A stretch of 11,491 bases of DNA from Clostridia bacterium (lineage in GTDB: Bacteria; Bacillota; Clostridia; Christensenellales; Aristaeellaceae). The DNA is taken from positions 1 through 11,491 of the forward strand of contig JAKSPZ010000011.1 of the NCBI GenBank assembly GCA_024404395.1. The letters are read 5' to 3'. The notes beneath the pieces are model-generated. The model made no database searches. It was not told the DNA's origin and saw only the letters and a program-made list of their open reading frames with translations. Every line of letters starts with the position of its first letter. Within the stretch, counting starts at the first letter, position 1. Below, in pieces: positions 5,635 through 11,491 of this stretch. The translations under genes were made by a program, and so were the position numbers.

Positions 5635-7290
5635 ATGGTAAATGTCATTGACGGGACGATGCTTAAGGAGATGTACGCCTCCGGCGCCGCACTCCTCACG
5701 CAGAACCGCGAAAGCGTCGATGCCCTGAACGTATTCCCCGTACCGGACGGTGATACCGGTACCAACATGACGCACACGATCACCGCTGCCGTTCGCGAAA
5801 TGAACAGCAAGCGCGCGACCGCCGCGTCCGAGGTCGCCGAATATGTTTCCCGCGGCGCACTGAAAGGTGCTCGCGGCAACTCCGGCGTTATCCTGAGCCA
5901 GATCCTGCGCGGCTTCACCCGCGGTGTCGCCGATCACGAGGAGATCGATACCGCCGTTCTGAAGCAGATGTTCCGTGAAGGCGCCAACACCGCCTACAAG
6001 GCCGTCATGAAGCCCAAGGAGGGCACCATCCTGACCGTCATCCGCGTCGTTGCGGACGAGGTCGAAAAGACCGTCGACAAGGGCGGCGACATCGAAGCCG
6101 TCTTCAAGACCGTCCTGACCGCGGGCGACGCCATCCTGCGCCGCACCCCCGACATGCTGCCCGTTCTGAAGCAGGCAGGCGTCGTGGACTCCGGCGGAAT
6201 GGGTCTGATGGTCTTCTTCCGCGGCATGTACGCCGCACTCAGCGGTGAGGCCATCGAAGCCGACGTCATCGAAGGCAAGTCCGAGACCGCCCTGCCCGGC
6301 GAGTTCGTGGACGATCACGGCGATCTCGATCCCGAAGACATCAAGTTCGGTTACTGCACCGAGTTCATCGTCTCCCATCCCCGCCCGGATATGACCGAAG
6401 CCGAAGTCACCCGCCTGCGCCGCCGTCTGGAGCGCATCGGCGATTGCGTGCTGGTCATCTCCGACATGTCCGTCGTCAAGGTGCACGTTCACACCAGCGA
6501 TCCCGGCAAGGCCATGCAGTACGCACTGGAGCTGGGCGAACTGGACGCCATCAAAGTCGACAACATGTGGGAAGAAGCCCGCGAGCGTCAGGAGAAGCGC
6601 AGAGCCGCCGAGGCCGCCAAGCCCGTTGAGCTGAAGGAGTACGGCACCGTCGCCGTCGCTCTGGGCGAAGGTCTCAGCCAGCTCTTCAAGGAGCTGAACG
6701 TTGACGTCATCGTCGACGGCGGTCAGACCATGAATCCCAGCATTCAGGATCTCGCCGAAGCCGTTGACAAGACCGGCGCCAAGAACGTCTTCATCCTGCC
6801 CAACAACTCCAACATCATCCTCGCGGCTCAGCAGGCCTGCGAGCTGACCGATAAGAACGTCATCGTTCTGAGCACCAAGTCCGTGCCCATGGGCATCTCC
6901 GCCATGCTGGCCTTCGATCCCGACGCGGATGTGGAGACCAACACCGCCGCCATGAGCGAAGCGGCCGCCGCCGTGCATACCACCTCCGTCACCTACGCCG
7001 TGCGTGACACCACCTACGACAACCGCGAGATCCATGCCAATGACATCATGGGCATGATCGACAACAAGCTGGAAGTCGTCGGCAACAACATCGCGCAGGT
7101 CGCCCAGGATTGCACCGCCCGCATGGTCACCGACGAGACTTCCATCATCACCATCTACTACGGCGCAGACACCTCCGAAGAGGACGCAAACGAACTTGCG
7201 GGCCTTCTGGAGACCCTGTACCCCGACTGCGATGTCGCCGTCCAGAACGGTACCCAGCCGCTGTACTACTACCTCATCTCCGCCGAATAA
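5635..7290 (+). CDS. fakA: Fatty acid kinase ATP-binding subunit FakA (DAK2/YloV family)
   Basis: FakA phosphorylates fatty acids bound to a separate FakB protein, so that exogenous acyl chains enter phospholipid synthesis; it acts in the cytoplasm. The protein has 551 residues, the usual length. The N-terminal DhaL-like kinase domain (about 1-200) shows NVFPVPDGDTGTNM (32-45) with the Mg/ATP aspartates D38 and D40, then GARGNSGVILSQILRG (78-93) and AGVVDSGGMGL (181-191). A middle domain links to a C-terminal DegV-like part containing IVDGGQTMNPSIQDL and LPNNSNIILAAQQ. AGGAGG lies 7 nt before the ATG. No fakB is in the window. It is the last gene of the plus-strand group and ends 7 nt before a terminator hairpin. 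Older annotation as dihydroxyacetone kinase is the main naming alternative. Confidence 0.93.
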   Translation: MVNVIDGTMLKEMYASGAALLTQNRESVDALNVFPVPDGDTGTNMTHTITAAVREMNSKRATAASEVAEYVSRGALKGARGNSGVILSQILRGFTRGVADHEEIDTAVLKQMFREGANTAYKAVMKPKEGTILTVIRVVADEVEKTVDKGGDIEAVFKTVLTAGDAILRRTPDMLPVLKQAGVVDSGGMGLMVFFRGMYAALSGEAIEADVIEGKSETALPGEFVDDHGDLDPEDIKFGYCTEFIVSHPRPDMTEAEVTRLRRRLERIGDCVLVISDMSVVKVHVHTSDPGKAMQYALELGELDAIKVDNMWEEARERQEKRRAAEAAKPVELKEYGTVAVALGEGLSQLFKELNVDVIVDGGQTMNPSIQDLAEAVDKTGAKNVFILPNNSNIILAAQQACELTDKNVIVLSTKSVPMGISAMLAFDPDADVETNTAAMSEAAAAVHTTSVTYAVRDTTYDNREIHANDIMGMIDNKLEVVGNNIAQVAQDCTARMVTDETSIITIYYGADTSEEDANELAGLLETLYPDCDVAVQNGTQPLYYYLISAE

Positions 7291-7297
7291 AGCATTT

Positions 7298-7328
7298 CCC
7301 CCGACGCTCCGTGCATCGGGGGTTCTTT
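7298..7328 (+). terminator. Terminator after fakA
   Basis: CCCCCGA (7298-7304) pairs with TCGGGGG (7316-7322). A C/A mismatch follows, then GC (7306-7307) pairs with GC (7313-7314) around TCCGT. The tail is TTCTTT. It starts 7 nt after the fakA stop codon. The reverse complement has no T tract, so this hairpin serves the plus strand only. Confidence 0.82.
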
Positions 7329-7336
7329 ATATGTGA

Positions 7337-7372
7337 AAAGCCCCGACGTTTCAGACGTCGGGGCTTTGTTTT
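7337..7372. terminator. Bidirectional terminator between fakA and argD
   Basis: A perfect 13-bp stem, AAAGCCCCGACGT (7337-7349) with ACGTCGGGGCTTT (7355-7367), encloses the loop TTCAG. On the plus strand it is followed by GTTTT. On the minus strand it ends in TTTT and starts 10 nt after the argD stop codon. It therefore closes the arginine operon and gives a second stop for fakA transcripts. Confidence 0.88.
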
Positions 7373-7377
7373 ATGCC

Positions 7378-8541
7378 TTAGCAGCAAGCTGCCTTCAGGA
7401 CCTCGATGGCCTGCTTCAGCTGATCCATGGGGATGTTCAGCGCGGGCAGGAGGCGGACCTTGGTCTTGGCGGTGAGGACCAGAACGCCCTTCTCAAGGCA
7501 AGCCGCGGCGACTTCGCCGGCGGGCTTTTCGGTCTGGATGCCGAGCATGAGACCGAGACCGGTGATGCCCTTGACGCCCTCGGCGCCTTCCAGCATGCTG
7601 ACAATCAGGTCGTGACGCTCACGGACGCCCGCCAGAACGGTCTCGTCCAGACGGCTGAGGATGGACACCGCGCCGGCCGCGCAGATGGGGTTGCCGCCGA
7701 AGGTGGAACCATGGCTGGAAGCGCCCAGGGTATCCTGTGCCTTCTCGCCGATCATGCAACAGCCGATGGGCAGGCCGCCGCCGATGCCCTTGGCGGTGGA
7801 GACCACGTCGGGGGTCACGCCGAACTGCTCATAGGCGTACAGGGTGCCGGTGCGGCCGTTGCCGGTCTGCACTTCATCAACGACGAAGAGGATGTCCTTC
7901 TCGGCGCAGATCTTGGCGGTCTCCTGAACGAAGTCCTTCTCGAGGGGCAGAACGCCGCCCTCGCCCTGAACCATCTCCATCATGACGCCGCAGACTGCGT
8001 TGTTCTCGATGGCAGCCTTCATGGCGTCGATGTCGTTGGCGGGCACATAGACGAAGCCTTCAACGAAGGGACCGAAGCTGTGATGGAACACATCCTGACC
8101 CGTGGCGGACAGGGTCGCGATGGTGCGGCCGTGGAAGGAATTGATCAGGGTGATGATGGTGGGACGGGCACCCTCGCCGTACTTGTCGGAAGCGTACTTG
8201 CGGGTGACCTTGATGGCACACTCGTTGGCTTCCGCGCCGGAATTGCCGAAGAAGACCTTCTTCATGCCCGTGCGCTTGCAGAGCATTTCAGCCAGCTTCG
8301 CCTGAGGGGCGGTGTAGTACAGGTTGGAGGTGTGGGAAACGAGACCCAGCTGCGCGGTGACCGCGGCCACCCACTGCTCGTCGTTGACGCCGAAGGTATT
8401 GACTGCGATGCCGGAGCCCAGATCGATGTAGGTCTTGCCGTCGCTGCCCTTGAGGAGCGCGCCCTTGCCTTCAACGATCTCCACGGGGAAGCGCTTATAG
8501 GTGTTTGCAATGTATGTCTTATCGGTCTCAAATACGTTCAT
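7378..8541 (-). CDS. argD: Acetylornithine aminotransferase ArgD
   Basis: ArgD is a PLP enzyme that converts N-acetylglutamate semialdehyde to N-acetylornithine using glutamate as amino donor, the fourth step of arginine synthesis. The protein has 387 residues, slightly short but normal for ArgD. Visible motifs are LYYTAPQAKLAEML (74-87), FFGNSGAEANECAIK (97-111), SFHGRT (135-140), VVDEVQTGNGRTG (220-232) with PLP-contacting D222, and STAKGIGGGLPIG (248-260) with Schiff-base lysine K251. The ATG overlaps the argB stop codon by one base (TAATG), and AAGGAG lies 9 nt upstream inside argB, so translation is coupled. It is the last gene of the operon, next to a terminator. Related ornithine or 4-aminobutyrate aminotransferases are possible by family, but the operon settles the role. 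Confidence 0.95.
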   Translation of the reverse strand: MNVFETDKTYIANTYKRFPVEIVEGKGALLKGSDGKTYIDLGSGIAVNTFGVNDEQWVAAVTAQLGLVSHTSNLYYTAPQAKLAEMLCKRTGMKKVFFGNSGAEANECAIKVTRKYASDKYGEGARPTIITLINSFHGRTIATLSATGQDVFHHSFGPFVEGFVYVPANDIDAMKAAIENNAVCGVMMEMVQGEGGVLPLEKDFVQETAKICAEKDILFVVDEVQTGNGRTGTLYAYEQFGVTPDVVSTAKGIGGGLPIGCCMIGEKAQDTLGASSHGSTFGGNPICAAGAVSILSRLDETVLAGVRERHDLIVSMLEGAEGVKGITGLGLMLGIQTEKPAGEVAAACLEKGVLVLTAKTKVRLLPALNIPMDQLKQAIEVLKAACC

Positions 8542-9401
8542 TACTTCTTACTCCTTGTAAACATCGTTCCGATACCTTCATCGGTAAGCATTTCCATGAG
8601 GATGGAATGGCGGATGCAGCCGTCCAGGATGACCGACTTGCGCACGCCGCACTCGAGGGCTTCCAGACAGCAGTCCACCTTGGGGATCATGCCGCCGGAA
8701 ATGGTGCCGTCCGCCTTCAGTTCCGCCGCTTCCTCGTAGCTGATGACGGGGATCAGGGACTCGGGATCGTCCTTGTCCTTCAGGACGCCGGGAACGTTGG
8801 TCATATTGATCATGCACTCCGCCGCCATGGCGCCCGCAATGCGCGCCGCCGCGGTATCGGCATTGATGTTGTAGATGTTGCCCTCGGCATCAAAGCCGAT
8901 GGTGGAGATGACGGGGATGTAGCCGCGGCTCAGCAGGTCGAGGATGGGACGGATGTCCACCTCGGTGATCTCGCCCACATAGCCCAGCTGCTCGTCCAGC
9001 ATCTTTGCCTTCATCAGACCACCGTCGATGCCGCAGAGACCGATGGCGCGCCCGCCGATGTTTTCGATCAGCGCCACGAGGCTCTTGTTGACGCCGCCCG
9101 CCAGTACCATCTGCGCGATCTCCGCCGTCTCAAGGTCGGTGACGCGAAGTCCGTTGACGAAACTGGATTCCTTGCCCACGCGCTTCAGCATCTTGCTGAT
9201 CTCGGGGCCGCCGCCGTGCACCAGCACGGGCTTGACGCCGATGAGGGAAAGGAGGACGATGTCGCGCATGACCGCGTTCTTCAGAGATTCGTCCGTCATG
9301 GCGTTGCCGCCGTATTTCACAACGATGATCTTGCCCGCATAATCCTGAATATAAGGCAGGGCATGGACGAGGACGCTCGCCCGCTCGTTATTGCTGATCA
9401 T
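8541..9401 (-). CDS. argB: Acetylglutamate kinase ArgB, arginine-sensitive type
   Basis: ArgB phosphorylates N-acetylglutamate with ATP, the second and usually the controlled step of arginine synthesis. The protein has 286 residues and is complete. Motifs are KYGGNAM (29-35), VHGGGPEI (61-68), NINADTAAAR with D182, TNVPGVL (201-207) and SGGMIPK with K241. The N-terminal helix segment (about 5-20, ASVLVHALPYI) and the C-terminal HSILMEMLTDEGIGTM (265-280) are the features known from hexameric, arginine-inhibited kinases, so feedback inhibition by arginine is likely (inference). GGAGG lies 9 nt before the ATG, just after the argJ stop; the gap is 15 nt. It overlaps argD by one base. Confidence 0.95.
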   Translation of the reverse strand: MISNNERASVLVHALPYIQDYAGKIIVVKYGGNAMTDESLKNAVMRDIVLLSLIGVKPVLVHGGGPEISKMLKRVGKESSFVNGLRVTDLETAEIAQMVLAGGVNKSLVALIENIGGRAIGLCGIDGGLMKAKMLDEQLGYVGEITEVDIRPILDLLSRGYIPVISTIGFDAEGNIYNINADTAAARIAGAMAAECMINMTNVPGVLKDKDDPESLIPVISYEEAAELKADGTISGGMIPKVDCCLEALECGVRKSVILDGCIRHSILMEMLTDEGIGTMFTRSKK

Positions 9402-9416
9402 TTCGGTGTTCCTCCG

Positions 9417-10631
9417 TCAGGTTCTGTAGTCGCCGTTGATCTTGACGTAGTCGTAGGTCAGATCGCAGCCCCATGCGGTCGCTTCGAAGGCGCCGTCGTT
9501 GAGACCGACTTCGATGGTGATCTCATCCTCCAGCAGAACGGTCTTGGCGATCTCCTCGGAGAAGGGAACGCCCGCGCCGTTGCGGCAGACCGCCACGGTG
9601 CCCGCCTTGGAGACGAAGTCCACATCGATCTTGGTAACGTCCACATCCGCGCCGGCATAGCCGATGGCGCAGAGCACGCGTCCCCAGTTGGCATCGGCGC
9701 CGAACATGGCCGCCTTGGTCAGGCTGGAGCAGATGACGGACTTGGCCACGGTCTTGGCGATCGCCTCGGTCTTGCCGCCCGCCGCGTGGCAGACGATCAG
9801 CTTGGTCGCGCCTTCGCCGTCCTTCGCCATGATGCGGCAAAGGGTGTGGGTGACCGCCGCCAGTGCCTCGGTGAACACGGCGTAGTCATCGTTCTCGCAG
9901 GTGATGGGCGCATTGCCCGCCAGACCGTTGGCGATGATGGTCAGGGTGTCGTTGGTGGAAGTATCGCCGTCCACGGACAGCATGTTGAAGCTGTTCTTCA
10001 CGTCCGCCTTCAGGGCTTTGGTGAGCATCTCGGAGGAGATGGCCGCGTCGGTGGTGAGGAAGGCCAGCATGGTGGCCATGTTGGGATGGATCATGCCGCT
10101 GCCCTTGGAGATGCCGCCCAGGTGGCAGATCTTGCCGCCCAGTTCGAATTCTACGGCCACTTCCTTGGAAACGGTATCGGTGGTCATGATGGCACAGGCC
10201 GCCTCGATGGAGCCGTTGTCGGAAAGTTCGGCCACCAGCTGGGGCATTGCCTTTTCCACGGGCTCCGTGGAGAGGGGCTGACCGATGACGCCGGTGGAGG
10301 CGACGATGACATCGTTGGCGGGGATGCCCGTTGCCACCTCGACCAGACGACACATCTCGTTGGCGATGTCCACGCCGTCGGCGTTGCAGGTGTTGGCATT
10401 GCCGCTGTTGCAGATGATCGCGCGGGCCATGCCGTCTTCAAGGTGCGCCTTGGTCACCACGATGGGCGCGCCCTGCACCAGATTCTGCGTATAGACGCCT
10501 GCCGCCGCGCCCCGTACTTCGGAGACGATCAGTGCCAGATCTTTCTTGGTACGATTCTTGCGGATGCCGCAATGGACGCCAGAAGCCTTAAAGCCTTTTG
10601 CGGCACAGACGCCGCCTTCGATAAATTTCAT
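9417..10631 (-). CDS. argJ: Glutamate N-acetyltransferase / ornithine acetyltransferase ArgJ
   Basis: ArgJ moves the acetyl group from N-acetylornithine to glutamate, closing the acetyl cycle; some members also use acetyl-CoA for the first step. The protein has 404 residues, the normal length. The precursor is known to cut itself into alpha and beta chains before a nucleophilic threonine. Here that is HPNMATML (182-189), with T187 starting the beta chain. Other family marks are CNSGNANTCNADG (74-86), ASTGVIGQPL (111-120), TTDT (150-153) and the C-terminal INGDYRT. GGGAGG lies 9 nt before the ATG, 18 nt after argC. With ArgJ present, a separate argE deacetylase is not needed. Whether this one is bifunctional cannot be told by eye. 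Confidence 0.95.
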   Translation of the reverse strand: MKFIEGGVCAAKGFKASGVHCGIRKNRTKKDLALIVSEVRGAAAGVYTQNLVQGAPIVVTKAHLEDGMARAIICNSGNANTCNADGVDIANEMCRLVEVATGIPANDVIVASTGVIGQPLSTEPVEKAMPQLVAELSDNGSIEAACAIMTTDTVSKEVAVEFELGGKICHLGGISKGSGMIHPNMATMLAFLTTDAAISSEMLTKALKADVKNSFNMLSVDGDTSTNDTLTIIANGLAGNAPITCENDDYAVFTEALAAVTHTLCRIMAKDGEGATKLIVCHAAGGKTEAIAKTVAKSVICSSLTKAAMFGADANWGRVLCAIGYAGADVDVTKIDVDFVSKAGTVAVCRNGAGVPFSEEIAKTVLLEDEITIEVGLNDGAFEATAWGCDLTYDYVKINGDYRT

Positions 10632-10649
10632 TTGTTTATTCCTCCCGGA

Positions 10650-11390
10650 TCACGGATTCAGTCCTTCGGTCTCATCAAGTCCCATGGCGATGTTCATGCA
10701 CTGGACCGCGGCGCCGGATGCGCCCTTGCCCAGATTGTCGAATCGGGCGGTGAGCAGGATAACGCGGTCGTTGCCGTCCACGCGGATCTCCATGCTGTCA
10801 TGTCCCGCCAGCGCGTTGGCGCCGTAGAACTTGGGGGTCTCGTCGTTAATAACCTTCACCAGTTTCTGTCCCGCGTAATGATCTGCCATGGCCTCGCGGA
10901 CCGTCTGCAGCGTGGGGCAGCCCGTCATCTGCTCGGCGAACACGGGCACGGTGACCACCATGCCGGCGTAGAAGTCCGCCACGATGGGCGAAAAGGCAGG
11001 CGCGTGGGTCAGACCGGTGATCACCTGCATCTCGGGCAGATGCTTATGCACCTGCGTCATGCCGTACTGACGGGGGCTGAGGTATTCCTCGGGACGCGCG
11101 CCGTCACGGTAGGCTTCGATCATCTTGCGACCGCCGCCGGAGTAGCCGGTGATGGAATTGCAGGTCAGGAGCGTATCCTTGGGGAGCAGTCCGCAGGCCA
11201 CCAGCGGATAGACGGTGGCGATGAAGCCGCCCGCGTGGCAGCCGGGTCCCGCGATGCGCTTGCCCGCGGCAATGGCCTCGCGATGGGCCTTGGACAGCTC
11301 GGGGAAGCCGTACGCCCAGTCGGGGTTGGTTCGGTGAGCGGTGGAAGTATCAATGATGCAGACATCGGGAACCGCCAGCTCCGCCGATTC
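10650..11390 (-). CDS. argC: N-acetyl-gamma-glutamyl-phosphate reductase ArgC, short type, N-terminus missing
   Basis: ArgC reduces N-acetylglutamyl phosphate to the semialdehyde with NADPH, the third arginine step. The 246 recognisable residues begin at ESAELAVPDVCIIDTSTAHR and match the short (about 310-residue) ArgC type. They include NPDWAYGFPEL, the catalytic cysteine in AGPGCHAGGF, SITGYSGGGRKMIEAY, VHKHLPEM with the active-site histidine, and the closing ARFDNLGKGASGAA. About 64 N-terminal residues are absent, including the glycine-rich cofactor motif and the usual LPD segment. The frame stays open to the window edge, and an ATG at 11456 exists, but the residues before 11390 do not resemble ArgC in any frame; they encode a response-regulator fragment in another frame. 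As it stands the enzyme would not work. This is either an assembly join or a genuinely broken gene. Confidence 0.88.
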   Translation of the reverse strand, partial: ESAELAVPDVCIIDTSTAHRTNPDWAYGFPELSKAHREAIAAGKRIAGPGCHAGGFIATVYPLVACGLLPKDTLLTCNSITGYSGGGRKMIEAYRDGARPEEYLSPRQYGMTQVHKHLPEMQVITGLTHAPAFSPIVADFYAGMVVTVPVFAEQMTGCPTLQTVREAMADHYAGQKLVKVINDETPKFYGANALAGHDSMEIRVDGNDRVILLTARFDNLGKGASGAAVQCMNIAMGLDETEGLNP

Positions 11391-11490
11391 CCAGGCTCTT
11401 GAGTTCGTGCTCTTCAGAATCGAGTGCCGTAAAAAGCAAGATCGGCACGTCCGCATCGGTCTTTCGGATTTGCCGACAAGCCTGATGCCC
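11383..11490 (-). pseudogene. Response-regulator receiver-domain fragment fused out of frame to argC
   Basis: In the minus frame starting at 11490, 36 residues read GHQACRQIRKTDADVPILLF, then TALDSEEHELKSLGIG. They align without gaps to the middle of OmpR-type receiver domains: the G after the phospho-acceptor Asp, the IR helix, the VPILLFTA strand with its conserved Thr-Ala, and the L-x-IG that normally continues as ADDYI. The frame departs from the family after GIG, reads nine unrelated residues (GAGGSRCLH region) and stops at 11350-11352. The phospho-acceptor Asp lies beyond the right edge, and the beta-5 lysine is lost at the join. Codons such as TTG, CTT, TTT, TGT and CAA are unlike the neighbouring arg genes, though the sample is small. 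Confidence 0.78.
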
Positions 11491-11491
11491 G

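Noticed and set aside
5203..7035. 610-codon minus-strand open frame
   Set aside because: It is antisense to yloU and fakA and shows the same compositional Gly/Val/Asp bias, with no ribosome binding site or family motif.
8505..11402. 965-codon plus-strand open frame
   Set aside because: It is antisense to argD, argB, argJ and argC, all of which have clear motifs. It arises because GC-rich codon use avoids antisense stops; its product is low-complexity, rich in His, Asp and Gly.
11391..11456. ATG at 11456 as the true argC start
   Set aside because: The residues it adds are not ArgC-like, there is no ribosome binding site, and another frame over the same bases matches a receiver domain.
11383..11491. 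Simple frameshift within argC
   Set aside because: No frame of this stretch encodes the expected ArgC N-terminal segment (glycine-rich start, LPD motif), so one inserted or deleted base cannot restore it.
1..11491. CRISPR array, tRNA, rRNA, insertion sequence or integrase
   Set aside because: No regular repeats, transposase motifs, cloverleaf sequences or attachment-site duplications were found by reading both strands; intergenic space is small and explained by promoters, hairpins and terminators.

Overview
The window looks like chromosomal DNA from a GC-rich Firmicute of the class Clostridia (Oscillospirales- or Christensenellales-like; this is inference). The reasons are the yloU-fakA gene pair, strong GGAGG ribosome binding sites, an argC-argJ-argB-argD operon with the short type of ArgC, and GC-rich third codon positions next to AT-rich intergenic regions. 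No phage, insertion sequence, CRISPR array, tRNA or rRNA was seen. Both window edges cut through coding sequence.

Layout. (1) 1-2403, minus strand: an oligopeptide ABC importer operon read oppB, oppC, oppD; oppD runs off the left edge. (2) 2404-2675: a divergent, AT-rich control region with one good promoter in each direction, helically phased T/A tracts and two palindromes in the oppA leader. (3) 2676-4265, plus: oppA, the substrate-binding protein of the same importer, closed by a perfect terminator hairpin. (4) 4327-5121, plus: a short-chain dehydrogenase/reductase whose ribosome binding site starts one base after that terminator. (5) 5221-7290, plus: an Asp23/YloU-family protein and the fatty acid kinase subunit FakA, with a consensus -10 promoter upstream and a 13-bp hairpin between the two genes. 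(6) 7298-7372: two terminator hairpins at the convergent junction. (7) 7378-11390, minus: the arginine operon argC-argJ-argB-argD, closely packed with a 1-nt overlap between argB and argD.

How the genes work together. The opp genes import peptides as an amino-acid source. ArgJ, ArgB, ArgC and ArgD carry out the acetylated-intermediate half of arginine synthesis from glutamate to ornithine, and ArgB has the features of the arginine-inhibited type. FakA with a FakB encoded elsewhere would phosphorylate exogenous fatty acids.

The most unusual point is at the right end. The argC reading frame lacks about 64 N-terminal residues, including its nucleotide-binding start. In their place, in another frame of the same strand, is a clear fragment of a response-regulator receiver domain. 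The switch falls in a roughly 10-bp stretch (about 11382-11391) that can be read as either gene. An assembly chimera near a contig end is the simplest explanation; a real recombination is the alternative. Otherwise the genes are ordinary housekeeping and transport genes, and I see no convincing undescribed system.
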